Shown: positions 8,153 through 15,907, counted from the first letter of the stretch. The stretch: 19,689 bases of DNA from CAMYLR01 sp039588915 (GCA_039588915.1 JBDGYV010000040.1:1-19689); one strand, 5' to 3'. Translations and numbers: made by a program. The notes: generated from the sequence alone by a model not told the origin.

Positions 8153-9481
8153 TCAGGAGTGATCTGCAAACTGCCGCCGCAGGATAGCGTAGCCCACCAG
8201 CCCCGACACGACCGAGGCAACCAAGATCGCCAACTTAGCGGTCCTCAGGAGCTCGCTTTCGCCGAAGGCGAGGGTCCCGACGAACAGCGACATCGTGAAG
8301 CCGATCCCTCCCAGCCACGCTGTCCCGTAGAGCTGGCTCCAGTTCAACTCTTCCGGCATTGCCGCCACCCCAATCCGGACGCTGAGCCAAGAGAACAACA
8401 GGATCCCGACCTGCTTGCCGAGGACAAGGCCCAAGATCACCCCCAGCGCCACCGGGCTGCCGAGCAGAGTCAGCAGGCTCTCTTCCACGGTCACGCCCGC
8501 GTTTGACAACGCAAACAGCGGAAGGACGCCGAAGATGACCCATGGATGGTGTGAGTGCTCCAACCGCTGAAGCGGGGTTTCTACGTGCTCGCACGCCTTT
8601 TCGAGAGCGCGCAATGCTTCCTGCTGACCGGCATTCACCAACAGTGCCGACTTGAACGCCGACGCCTCCTCGAAGTCGCGTATGAGCCCCTTGGTACGAT
8701 CGAGAAACTGTCGGCTATCGATCGCCCGACGAACAGGTATTGTCATCGCTACCAACACACCGGCCACGGTAGCGTGCACGCCGGACTGCAAGAACGAGAA
8801 CCATACGACCAATCCGAGCAACGCATACGGGATCGGGTGTCGGATGTGGAGTCGATTGGCAAGAATGCACAGGAGCAAGAACACGCCGCCGATACCCAGC
8901 CAGGTCCAAGTCACGCCATGGGCATAAAAGACCGCGATCACCAGGATCGCTCCCAGATCGTCGACGATCGCCAACGCGGTCAGGAACACCTTGAGTGACG
9001 TCGGCACGCGACTTCCCAGCACCGTCAGCACCGCCAGCGCGAACGCGATGTCGGTCGCCATCGGGATCCCCCAACCGGCAGCGCCGTCGCCCCCGGCATT
9101 GAACACGGCGTAGATCGCCGCCGGAACGAGCATGCCGCCGATCGCGGCCGCAACGGGCAGCGCTGCTTTGCGGGGTTCAGCTAACTCGCCAGCCAGAATC
9201 TCGCGCTTGATCTCGAGGCCCACGATGAAGAAGAACACCGCCATGAGGGCGTCGTTGATCCAGTGCAGTAGCGACTCCTCGAGAACGTACTGCCCGAACT
9301 CGATTGTGATCGGTGTATGCCACAATGCGAAGTAGGACTCGCGGAGGGGGGAATTGGCCCACACAAAAGCAAGGATCGTGCAGAACAACAAGACGACGCC
9401 GCCGGCCGCCTCGAGGTGAACGAACTCGCGGAAGGAAGCTCTTACTCCGGTTTCGTTCGTCTCACGGGGGGCGGTGATCAT
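8153..9481 (-). CDS. nhaA: Na+/H+ antiporter NhaA
   Basis: NhaA exports sodium in exchange for protons and controls internal pH. The 442-residue protein has about twelve hydrophobic segments and the signature ALAIVDDLGAI with the adjacent aspartates Asp174-Asp175, the ion-binding pair of the family, preceded by MATDIAFALAVLTVLGSRVP and GLEIKREILAGEL. LGGIGFTMSLFVGTLAF near the C-terminus is also typical. It is longer than the E. coli protein (388 residues); the extra length is mostly a hydrophilic stretch in the middle (FLDRTKGLIRDFEEASAFKS...), found in a known NhaA subgroup. It starts at ATG 9481 after a 104-base gap from the NmrA gene, and the SDR gene follows closely. Confidence 0.96.
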   Translation of the reverse strand: MITAPRETNETGVRASFREFVHLEAAGGVVLLFCTILAFVWANSPLRESYFALWHTPITIEFGQYVLEESLLHWINDALMAVFFFIVGLEIKREILAGELAEPRKAALPVAAAIGGMLVPAAIYAVFNAGGDGAAGWGIPMATDIAFALAVLTVLGSRVPTSLKVFLTALAIVDDLGAILVIAVFYAHGVTWTWLGIGGVFLLLCILANRLHIRHPIPYALLGLVVWFSFLQSGVHATVAGVLVAMTIPVRRAIDSRQFLDRTKGLIRDFEEASAFKSALLVNAGQQEALRALEKACEHVETPLQRLEHSHHPWVIFGVLPLFALSNAGVTVEESLLTLLGSPVALGVILGLVLGKQVGILLFSWLSVRIGVAAMPEELNWSQLYGTAWLGGIGFTMSLFVGTLAFGESELLRTAKLAILVASVVSGLVGYAILRRQFADHS

Positions 9482-9585
9482 CCCGCGAACTTAGTCGGCG
9501 ACTTCTTCGATGTCTGCCTCCCAGGTGATCGCCACCGAGTCCACGAGCGTCGCCGCCGACAAAGCCAGGATAACGGCCTTTGTCA

Positions 9586-10536
9586 TCAACCGATTGGGAT
9601 CCGATCCGCGTTGGCGGCAAGCCAGGTGTCGAAGTCTTGAAGCTCGGGGTTCAGCTTGCGTGCCAGCGAGACATCCCGCGCTCCGACGAAGTCGGCATTA
9701 AAGTCGCGCTTGAACTGAAACATGTTGCCGAGGTCGTCGGCGCCATCGAAGTCGAACGAGCGGTAGACCTCGGGTGGCACGGCGTTGTAGCCGATCCTTT
9801 TGTCGAGGGTGCGGCTCATCTTGGCCGCAATCTCATGACCGGTCAAATGCTCGCCGGCAATCCCGATCGTCTTGCCGATCATCTCGTCACCGCGTTTGAA
9901 GATCCCATACGCGCACTTACCGATGTCTTCGACAGCGATCCCCGGCAGCTTGGCGTCGTCCATTGGGAACGTGATCGCCAGCGCACCATCCGGGCCGGTG
10001 GTGGGACCCATCCCGAAGTGGATGAAGTTGTCCCAGTAAAAAGAGGTCACCAGGTTTGTCGTCGGCACTCCAGCCTCCTGGAACACCTGGTCCGCTTCCC
10101 CTTTAGCATCGAAGTGCGGAACCTTGTACTTCTCCATCAGGGTCGGCATGCGGTCGTCGTCGAGCGCCACCCAGTTGCGCGTGTCCTCCAGCGTCGACCA
10201 TACGACGTGCTTCACGCCCGCCTGTTTTGCCGCCTGCGCGAGATTCGTCGCTTGTTGCAGCTCCTTCTCCGGCGAGAAGTGCTCCCAGAAGTTCGTCACG
10301 CAGTAGGCACCATAGGCACCGTCGAAAGCGCGCGTCAGGCTGCTGACATCATCGAGATCGGCCTGCACGACCTCAGCCCCGGCGCCGGCGAGCGACCGCG
10401 CCTTTTCCGACGACGGGTCACGGGTGATCGCGCGGGCGGCGAACGATCCGCCTTTGTCGTTGAGGATGGCGCGGACAAGCCCGCCTCCCTGGGCGCCAGT
10501 CGCGCCAATCACAGCAATGATCTTCATATCAGTCAT
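9586..10536 (-). CDS. NmrA/HSCARG family NAD(P)-binding protein
   Basis: The 316-residue protein begins with a Rossmann motif (KIIAVIGATGAQGGGLVRA) and follows the HSCARG (human NMRAL1) layout closely: VVQADLDD, GAYGAYCVTNFWE, HVVWSTLED, HFDAKGEADQVFQEAGVP and near the end DLGNMFQF followed by LNPELQDFDTWLA. HSCARG-type proteins bind NADP(H) and sense the NADPH/NADP ratio; the classical SDR Tyr-x-x-x-Lys is not evident, so this is more likely a sensor or regulator than a dehydrogenase. The start is placed at ATG 10536 because the conserved fold begins there and an AGGAG lies 12 bases upstream (10549-10553 on the minus strand); the frame is open further but would run into the preceding gene. 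It is the last gene of the NUDIX to NmrA cluster, 43 bases after the CinA-like gene. Confidence 0.9.
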   Translation of the reverse strand: MTDMKIIAVIGATGAQGGGLVRAILNDKGGSFAARAITRDPSSEKARSLAGAGAEVVQADLDDVSSLTRAFDGAYGAYCVTNFWEHFSPEKELQQATNLAQAAKQAGVKHVVWSTLEDTRNWVALDDDRMPTLMEKYKVPHFDAKGEADQVFQEAGVPTTNLVTSFYWDNFIHFGMGPTTGPDGALAITFPMDDAKLPGIAVEDIGKCAYGIFKRGDEMIGKTIGIAGEHLTGHEIAAKMSRTLDKRIGYNAVPPEVYRSFDFDGADDLGNMFQFKRDFNADFVGARDVSLARKLNPELQDFDTWLAANADRIPIG

Positions 10537-10579
10537 TTGCTCGTTTGTCTCCTCTAGAGTGGAATGGGTTACATACGTG

Positions 10580-11332
10580 TTATGCGCGCGGTGGCGAGTC
10601 GAGATCCAGCTTCTCTTCGATCGCCTTCGCGGTAGCCGACAGCGCATTCAGCTCACGTGCCCTCAAGACCAGCTTGCAGCGGTAACGCCCGTCGACGAAA
10701 ACCGGGTAGGAACCAATTCCGACGCTTGGGTGGGCACGCTGTATCGTCGCCAATTCCTCCGAGAAGTCACCCTCCTTGCCCCGGACCCAGAGCGTCTCCT
10801 TGTAGAATCGCGATGATAACAACTCGTCCGCAGCGATCTCGAAAATATCCTGTAGAAGAACCGGGACGCCCGGGAATGCGAACACGTTCCCGACCCGGAA
10901 CGCGTAGGCCAATCGCTGCCGACCGCGCAAGATCTTGGCCCCGTGTGGCAGGTCGGCCATGGCTGCCTCGGCCGCGGTCAACTGATCGCCGTAGTCGGCC
11001 GCCAGCAACTCCCGCGCACCAGCGTGCGGCTCCAGTTCAAGTTCCAACGCCTGGGCCACCGCTTGCCGCGTCACGTCGTCGTGGGTCGGCCCCATTCCAC
11101 CGGTGATGAGCACGTAATCGTGTGCCTCGGACAAGCGGTGAATCTCTCGGGCTAGCGAATCGAGTCGGTCGCCAAGCACCACCACCCGATCGACCAGGAT
11201 ACCCAACTCCCACATCCTGCGTGTAAGAAACGGCGTGTTCTGGTCCCGAACGTCTCCCGACAGGATCTCGTCACCGACGATCAGGAGCGCCGCCGAACGC
11301 GGGCTCCCCGGGGGCGCTAGTTCTCCTTCCAC
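10580..11332 (-). CDS. CinA N-terminal (COG1058, MoaB/Mog-like) domain protein
   Basis: The 250-residue protein is a stand-alone CinA N-terminal domain: VGDEILSG (19-26), LGILVDRVVVLGD, and the signature TGGMGPTHDD (77-86), then VFAFPGVPVLLQDIF. The C-terminal NMN deamidase domain of full CinA is absent, consistent with the length. The fold is that of molybdopterin-binding MoaB/Mog proteins, but COG1058 domains have been reported to act as ADP-ribose pyrophosphatases, so a role in NAD breakdown-product clearance is possible. The start at 11332 overlaps the end of the upstream reductase gene by 16 bases, which suggests translational coupling. The specific substrate is an inference. Confidence 0.88.
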   Translation of the reverse strand: MEGELAPPGSPRSAALLIVGDEILSGDVRDQNTPFLTRRMWELGILVDRVVVLGDRLDSLAREIHRLSEAHDYVLITGGMGPTHDDVTRQAVAQALELELEPHAGARELLAADYGDQLTAAEAAMADLPHGAKILRGRQRLAYAFRVGNVFAFPGVPVLLQDIFEIAADELLSSRFYKETLWVRGKEGDFSEELATIQRAHPSVGIGSYPVFVDGRYRCKLVLRARELNALSATAKAIEEKLDLDSPPRA

Positions 11333-12315
11333 TTCTCCTCGGTCGAGTGACCCGGAAACGCTCTGGCGGTCGGATCCATGTAGTGCTTGGCGAAGTTCAC
11401 GGCTACCGCGACCTCGCCGAATCCGGTTGCGATCAAATCGAGCTTGCCGGCGTGCTGGGTGACGTCGCCAGCTGCGTAAACACCTGGCAAGGCCGTCTCC
11501 ATCTTGTCGTTCACGACGATGCCGTTCTTCTCCATCTCCAGTCCCCAGCTTTTGATCGGTCCGAGATCTGCTTTGAAACCGACGTTGATCAAGAGCGCAT
11601 CCACCTCATGGGTCTGCTCCTCATCGGTGCGATTATCGAAGATTGTGACCGACTCGAGGCAGCTGTTTCCGGTGACCGATCGGATCTCATAGTGCCTCAA
11701 GATCGGACACTTGCCGCCCTCCTCGACCACTTTGATCGTCGCCTCGTGAGCGCGGAACCCCTCCCGCCGATGGATCAGCATGAGCGACTTCGCGATCCCT
11801 TGGAGATTCATCGCCCAGTCGAGCGCGCTGTCGCCGCCGCCGACGATCATGACACGCTGGCCGGCCAGAGCAGACTTGTCGCGCACCAAGTACTGGACCC
11901 CGTTACCCTCGAATCGCTCGAGCCCCTCGACCTTCAGCCGCCGCGGCTCAAACGCCCCAATCCCAGCCGAGATCACGACCGTGCGCGTCAGGTACTCGTT
12001 CTTCTCCGTGGTGAGCTTCCAGATCTCGTCGTCCACTCGATCGAGCCCGTGCACGGTCTCTTGCAACGCGATCGTCGGATTGAACCGCGTCGCTTGCTCA
12101 ACCAGCCCAGCCGCCAGATCCTTGGCCAGGATCTTCGCGAAGCCGCCGACGTCATAGACGTACTTCTCTGGGTACAGCGCCATCAGTTGTCCACCCAGTT
12201 CGGGCAGCGAATCGATGACAACGGTCTTCATGTGGCGCATACCGGCGTAGAACGAGCCGAATAGCCCCGTCGGGCCGCCGCCAAGGATCGCTACATCGTA
12301 CACATTTTTGTTCAT
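11317..12315 (-). CDS. Ferredoxin/flavodoxin-NADP+ reductase, thioredoxin-reductase-like (YumC type)
   Basis: Enzymes of this type move electrons between NADPH and ferredoxin or flavodoxin through FAD. The 332-residue protein has the FAD motif VAILGGGPTGLFGSFYAG at the N-terminus, GGQLMALYPEKYVYDVGGF (family-specific), a second dinucleotide motif VMIVGGGDSALDWA, the NADP-related HRREGFRAHE, and the FAD-contacting AGDV near residue 280. The CxxC of true thioredoxin reductases is absent, which separates this family (B. subtilis YumC) from TrxB. A possible partner in this window is the Rieske ferredoxin at 18746, but that is only a guess. The gene begins 30 bases after the MarR-family gene and overlaps the next gene. 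Confidence 0.93.
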   Translation of the reverse strand: MNKNVYDVAILGGGPTGLFGSFYAGMRHMKTVVIDSLPELGGQLMALYPEKYVYDVGGFAKILAKDLAAGLVEQATRFNPTIALQETVHGLDRVDDEIWKLTTEKNEYLTRTVVISAGIGAFEPRRLKVEGLERFEGNGVQYLVRDKSALAGQRVMIVGGGDSALDWAMNLQGIAKSLMLIHRREGFRAHEATIKVVEEGGKCPILRHYEIRSVTGNSCLESVTIFDNRTDEEQTHEVDALLINVGFKADLGPIKSWGLEMEKNGIVVNDKMETALPGVYAAGDVTQHAGKLDLIATGFGEVAVAVNFAKHYMDPTARAFPGHSTEEKWKEN

Positions 12316-12345
12316 CGATTATGTGGCCTTGAAAAAAGGGGTCCG

Positions 12346-12810
12346 TTACAGGGTATCCAACAGCCGCTGGAGCGTGCGGTGGAGCTGTTGCTGCCCCTGG
12401 ATCCCGAGCGTCGCTGTGACTCGGTGGCGCAATCGCGTCGCGCTATCGGTCAGCACCTGCTCGAGATCTCTTGCGCGGCGGGTCAAATATAGCCGTCGCA
12501 CGCGGTGGTCCGAAGAATCTTCTTCGAGTCTCACCAGGCCATCCTTCACCAGTCCACGGACGATCGTCGTCATCGACGACTTGGCGAGCCCTGCTCGTTG
12601 GCCGACTTCGCTGATCGGCAGCCCATCCTGCTCGAACAGCGGCCACAGGACCAGGCAGGTAGTAGGAGAAACCTCGGGGAAACCCGCCGCACCACACCCC
12701 TCCACGAGCCGTTCCTGCCATCGCGACGCGCCGCGAGTCAGAAGCTCGCCCAGATTGATCGGCTCGGTGCTCACGCCAAACGTGTACGCCCGCGTGCTAT
12801 TGGCTGTCAA
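12346..12810 (-). CDS. MarR family transcriptional regulator
   Basis: The protein of up to 154 residues has a central winged helix-turn-helix: LPISEVGQRAGLAKSSMTTI (helices) followed by VRGLVKDGLVRLEEDSSDHR and VRRLYLTRRA, where the DxR-type wing is the MarR signature. Two cysteines (39 and 52) near the dimer interface could in principle sense oxidants, as in OhrR-like members, but this is not shown. The longest frame starts at 12810 and overlaps the NUDIX stop by 14 bases; a GTG at 12774 (MSTEPINLG) is an alternative start. It sits between NUDIX and the NADP reductase in one tight minus-strand cluster and may regulate that cluster. No clear palindromic operator was seen. Confidence 0.9.
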   Translation of the reverse strand: MTANSTRAYTFGVSTEPINLGELLTRGASRWQERLVEGCGAAGFPEVSPTTCLVLWPLFEQDGLPISEVGQRAGLAKSSMTTIVRGLVKDGLVRLEEDSSDHRVRRLYLTRRARDLEQVLTDSATRLRHRVTATLGIQGQQQLHRTLQRLLDTL

Positions 12811-13234
12811 CCCGGAGCGTCTGTGCCACCCACCACTCGAGCGCAGCCAAGATCGGTGGATTCGCAGCCGGCAACAGAGGCGCCCGATATTCGTCTGGTT
12901 TCACCCAACGCGGACCGGGATCGGACGCGGTTGGTTCCGCGGAGGACCGGCCGCCGGTCAGCGTGCAACCGTAGGCGTACAAGGTCGTCCGCCGATCCGG
13001 ATAGGCATGGCTCAGTGCGACCAGCAAACCACTAACCTCGACCGCCAGTCCGGTTTCCTCAGCGATTTCGCGCACCAGCGCCGTTGCGTGTGTTTCGCCC
13101 GGCTCGACTTGACCGCCCGGCAGCTCCCACAACCCCTCCATCGCTGGATCGCCGACCCGTTGCTGGATGAGCATCCGCCCATCGCATAGCACAACGCCAA
13201 CCACGATGCATTCGCTTTTGTTGACCCGATCCAC
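12797..13234 (-). CDS. NUDIX hydrolase, MutT-like
   Basis: The 145-residue protein has a complete Nudix box from Gly41 to Leu63 (GQVEPGETHATALVRE then IAEETGL), with the REuxEE residues that bind Mg2+, preceded by GLWELPGG. The length and pattern fit the MutT/CTP-pyrophosphohydrolase group that removes oxidised nucleotides such as 8-oxo-dGTP, but ADP-ribose or NADH cannot be excluded as substrate. The start is a GTG at 13234; an overlapping ATG two bases upstream is in another frame and gives no Nudix product. It is the first gene of the cluster, diverging from the zinc-ribbon gene over a 64-base gap. A minus-strand TATAGT (13247 down to 13242) would place transcription start almost at the GTG, so a leaderless message is possible. 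Confidence 0.93.
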   Translation of the reverse strand: MDRVNKSECIVVGVVLCDGRMLIQQRVGDPAMEGLWELPGGQVEPGETHATALVREIAEETGLAVEVSGLLVALSHAYPDRRTTLYAYGCTLTGGRSSAEPTASDPGPRWVKPDEYRAPLLPAANPPILAALEWWVAQTLRVDSQ

Positions 13235-13298
13235 ATCGCCGACTATACATCGGGTGCGGGTCGATTTCCTGCCACCTTCCCCATTCGAGCGAGGTCTA

Positions 13299-13691
13299 AT
13301 GGAGCTGAGATGCTCCCAGTGTGGGACGGTCTACGACGCCTCACAGTACTCTGCCGGTCACACGTTCGCTTGCCAATGTGGGCGCACGCTCGAGGTCGGA
13401 GCGGCGGGGACCGAGGTGTCTGCCACGAGCGGGCTGCCGCCGATCGTCACGTCCGATCCGAGCCTGCCCGCATCCATCAAGGTGCTTCTCTTCTTTGGCA
13501 ACCTGTGCGCGTGGCCGATGCCAATCATCTCGATGATCGCTTGGTTTCTCATCCGCGATACCAAACCCCGTACCGCCGACGATGTCTGTAAGTACACATG
13601 GATCCCATTCGTGATCTTCATCCTGCTGTTCGGTTTGTACATCGTGTTTGTAGCCAGGCTCAGTATGATCAGCGAGGCAGGAGGGTTCTGA
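13299..13691 (+). CDS. Small zinc-ribbon membrane protein
   Basis: This 130-residue protein begins with MELRCSQCGTVYDASQYSAG and then CQCG, so Cys5, Cys8, Cys25 and Cys27 form an apparent zinc ribbon. A linker follows, then two membrane helices (about 60-85 and 100-120). No enzyme motif is visible and I do not recognise a named family. The ATG at 13299 is chosen because it directly precedes the ribbon and has GAGG at 13291-13294. Its TGA stop overlaps the next start (TGATG at 13689-13693), so it is translationally coupled to the DUF2085 gene and is the first gene of the operon that ends with the selenoprotein. Confidence 0.8.
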   Translation: MELRCSQCGTVYDASQYSAGHTFACQCGRTLEVGAAGTEVSATSGLPPIVTSDPSLPASIKVLLFFGNLCAWPMPIISMIAWFLIRDTKPRTADDVCKYTWIPFVIFILLFGLYIVFVARLSMISEAGGF

Positions 13692-14062
13692 TGGCCCTCG
13701 AGCGCCCGCCGATCGTCTACCTGCCGCGGTCACTGAGACCGCGCGCGGCGCTCGTCATCGGCTGCCATGCGAATCCCGACCGGTGCTTGACGGTGTACGG
13801 CTGGCGGATGCCGATTTGTGCTCGCTGTACAGGGCTCTTGGCCGGCAACGTTGCGGGAGCACTGGCGTTCATCGCGCTCGGCTTGCCACCGGTGTTGATC
13901 GCGGTCGCCTGTATGCTGCCAATGGTCGCGGACGGTTCGGCTCAGGCCCTCACACGGTACCGCAGCACACCGTTCCGACGGTTGACCACCGGTCTGCTCG
14001 GAGGCTTTGGCCAGCTTGGGCTGGTCGTCGCGCTCACCGTGCACTTGCTTCCGGCAGGCTGA
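13691..14062 (+). CDS. DUF2085 family membrane protein
   Basis: This 123-residue protein has the DUF2085 pattern: CHANPDRC with Cys25-His26, then GWRMPICARCTG with Cys43 and Cys46, a hydrophobic segment, MVADGSAQAL (Asp81-Gly82 and Gln85), and a last membrane helix. Family members are small membrane proteins of unknown function; the invariant Cys/His set suggests metal or redox chemistry at the membrane. It starts at an ATG overlapping the stop of the zinc-ribbon gene and ends two bases before the selenoprotein start, so all three should be made from one message. Confidence 0.87.
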   Translation: MALERPPIVYLPRSLRPRAALVIGCHANPDRCLTVYGWRMPICARCTGLLAGNVAGALAFIALGLPPVLIAVACMLPMVADGSAQALTRYRSTPFRRLTTGLLGGFGQLGLVVALTVHLLPAG

Positions 14063-14064
14063 CC

Positions 14065-14622
14065 ATGGCGGCGTGGATAGACATGATCGATGAGGACGAT
14101 GCCGAGGGGCAGCTGTCCGAGATCTATCGTAGATTGGCGGGCCGCGACGGCAAGGTCGACCACATCCTGAAGATCCACGGGCTCAATCCCGAGTCGTTGA
14201 CCGGCCATTACGACTTCTACAAGACGATCATGCGCGGTCGTTCGCCATTGAGCCGCGCCCAGCGCGAGATGATCGCGGTCGTCGTATCCGCGGCCAACAA
14301 CTGCCACTATTGACTGATCCACCACGGGGAGGGTCTCCGTAGGCTGACGCGCGACGACAAGCTGGTGTCTCAACTCTCACACGACTACCGACAGGCCGAG
14401 TTGAGCCCCGCCGATCGCGCGATGCTCGACTACGCGGTCAAGCTCACCCGCGAGCCCGAGGCGATGAAGGCGGCCGATGTCGGTACGCTCCGGTCGGCCG
14501 GCTTTAACGACACCGCGATCCTGGACATCGTCCAGGTGGCTGCCTATTTCGCATTCGTCAACCGATTGGCGGATGGGCTCGGGGTGGCGCTCGAACCGTA
14601 CTGGGAGGACGACGAGCGATAA
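14065..14622 (+). CDS. AhpD/CMD-like peroxidase-related selenoprotein (CxxU active site, in-frame TGA at 14311-14313)
   Basis: Read through the TGA, this is a 185-residue alkylhydroperoxidase-D-like (carboxymuconolactone decarboxylase domain) peroxidase-related protein. The upstream half (MAAWIDMIDEDDAEGQLSEI...PLSRAQREMIAVVVSAANN) and the downstream half (HHGEGLRRLTRDDKLVSQL ... FVNRLADGLGVALEPYW) lie in one frame and match the family in order, without a gap. The TGA is codon 83, giving Cys80-His-Tyr-Sec83-Leu-Ile-His-His87, so selenocysteine replaces the second cysteine of the catalytic CxxCxxxH. A SECIS-like hairpin follows immediately. Expected function is thiol/selenol-dependent reduction of peroxides. 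The Glu that AhpD has three residues before the first Cys is Ala77 here. The start ATG 14065 lies two bases after DUF2085. Stop at TAA 14620-14622. If TGA were a true stop the product would end at the active site, and a nonsense mutation or TGC-to-TGA read error is the alternative; no selA, selB, selC or selD is in the window. Confidence 0.88.
14311..14343 (+). promoter_or_regulatory. Putative bacterial SECIS element with the Sec-encoding TGA
   Basis: Directly after the TGA (14311-14313) the sequence folds into a hairpin: 14324-14330 (ACGGGGA) pairs with 14334-14340 (TCTCCGT), including one G-T wobble at 14328/14336, around a GGG loop at 14331-14333. Two further C-G pairs (14323/14342 and 14322/14343) extend it past a bulged A at 14341. 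Seventeen bases separate the TGA from the loop. Bacterial SECIS elements need a short stem-loop about 16-37 bases after UGA with a G in the first two loop positions; both hold here. Pairing was done by eye. Confidence 0.72.
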
Positions 14623-14772
14623 AGCGGAGTGACGCCAAAGGCATGATGCCGACGACCGTGGCAAACGACTAGCCCACGTCCACCACCTCCTCACCCCACT
14701 CGCCGGTTTCCGATAGAAACGACCACTTTATGACTCAAATGGCACAATTGGTGCACAGGTTTTCCGTCTCCG

Positions 14773-15828
14773 ATGGGAATCGCACCGCTCCTCCTCATCG
14801 CGCTCCTGGCTGGCCAGGATGCCTCGATGCCAGCCGACATTGCGGCCGTCGCCGACACTATGGATTCGAAACAACTCGTCGCCGTTCTTCAGCTGCGGCG
14901 TGAGAATTTGCCACACTTCGTGCGCGGTGAGATCTACCCGATAGCTCTTCTAGAAGGCGACTCGCTCGCGGATGTCGTGACGTTCGGGGTCCACCCGCTT
15001 ACCGGTGCCGACGAGTTCACGTCTGACCGCGAAACACCACTGACCGCGATCCGCGATTTCACCATCTATCATCATGGTAACGTGATCGGTGCGTTCAGCG
15101 TTAACGACATAGAGACCGCCGTGTACAGCTGCAGTCCGGTGCGGGTCGGCACGGGCACCCTGAGCTTGCCCGACGAGTACATCCGATTTGGCCGATTCGA
15201 TCCGCGCGTCACGTCGTTGGCTGTCTCCGGACGTGGCTTCGAGTACGAGTACACGTTGAACTACTACCTGGCGCTCAGCCAGCCCGTGGAGCAGCCCGAG
15301 TTCAAGTGGGACTCGTTGTTCAACCCGGCGGCAACCGAACGGCTCAGGGAAGCGATCATACGGATCGCCAGCGATTCGCTCACGCACTACGAAGCCGCGC
15401 TGAACCAAGCGGACACGCACTGGGGAGAACCCCAATGGAGCTGGGCCGAGGGGTTTCGCACCTTCGACTTGGACCAGGACGGCTGGGCTGAGGCGATGGG
15501 CGTCGTCGAGGCCCTCGTGGTTCCACCCGGTAACGACTCTCTCGAGTCGGGGTCGGAAAACGAACCCTTTCACGCGAGCATTCTCATGTGGGTAGAGGAT
15601 CGGGGTCCGGACACCGTTCCACAGGTGTTGCTAACGCTCAAGCAAGCAGCTCCCACCAGCAAGGTGGACCTCGGCTACCATCTGGCCGAGGTCGTCGACA
15701 TCGACGGCGACGGGGTGGCCGAGCTCTTCTATCAGATCGAAGGTTTGGAGTACCACGCCTTCGCGATCTACGCGTTTCGTAATGACACCCTACACGAGTG
15801 GTTCTCCGGCGCTAGCTACGGCTGCTGA
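14773..15828 (+). CDS. Exported protein of unknown function with two DxDxDG calcium-loop-like motifs
   Basis: This 351-residue protein has a short hydrophobic N-terminus (MGIAPLLLIALLAGQ) that looks like a signal peptide. Two motifs, DLDQDGWAEA starting at residue 232 and DIDGDGVAEL starting at 309, resemble the calcium-binding loops of FG-GAP/VCBS and dockerin-like proteins, and each is followed by beta-strand-like text (AMGVVEAL; FYQIEGLEYHAFAIYAF). The middle (about 90-200) has no motif I recognise. It ends in Cys after SGASYG. A calcium-stabilised periplasmic protein is inferred; no function is assigned. It follows the selenoprotein after 150 bases containing no clear feature beyond a small GTTTC/GAAAC inverted repeat, so a separate promoter is likely. 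The ribosome site is weak. Confidence 0.75.
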   Translation: MGIAPLLLIALLAGQDASMPADIAAVADTMDSKQLVAVLQLRRENLPHFVRGEIYPIALLEGDSLADVVTFGVHPLTGADEFTSDRETPLTAIRDFTIYHHGNVIGAFSVNDIETAVYSCSPVRVGTGTLSLPDEYIRFGRFDPRVTSLAVSGRGFEYEYTLNYYLALSQPVEQPEFKWDSLFNPAATERLREAIIRIASDSLTHYEAALNQADTHWGEPQWSWAEGFRTFDLDQDGWAEAMGVVEALVVPPGNDSLESGSENEPFHASILMWVEDRGPDTVPQVLLTLKQAAPTSKVDLGYHLAEVVDIDGDGVAELFYQIEGLEYHAFAIYAFRNDTLHEWFSGASYGC

Positions 15829-15907
15829 ACCATCGATCCCGAGGCGTCGCACTCGGCCCCAATTCGGGCTAAACTCGGATCGCTATCCGAAAATCGAAAC
15901 TCGTGTT

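Noticed and set aside
9580..10557. Plus-strand open frame of 325 codons
   Set aside because: It is antisense to the NmrA/HSCARG gene, whose product is clearly recognisable. The translation is Arg/Val/His-rich shadow sequence.
11347..12264. Plus-strand open frame of 305 codons
   Set aside because: Antisense to the ferredoxin/flavodoxin-NADP reductase; no family resemblance.
12308..13189. Plus-strand open frame of 293 codons
   Set aside because: It covers both MarR and NUDIX genes in antisense; basic, repetitive translation.
13242..13247. TATAGT promoter for the NUDIX gene
   Set aside because: A good -10-like hexamer but without a -35 match and almost touching the start codon; kept only as a remark in the NUDIX entry.
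14311..14313. TGA as an ordinary stop, with a second short gene starting at 14365
   Set aside because: The frame continues without a gap in family homology, the first product would end inside the active site, no ribosome site precedes 14365, and a SECIS-like hairpin follows the TGA.
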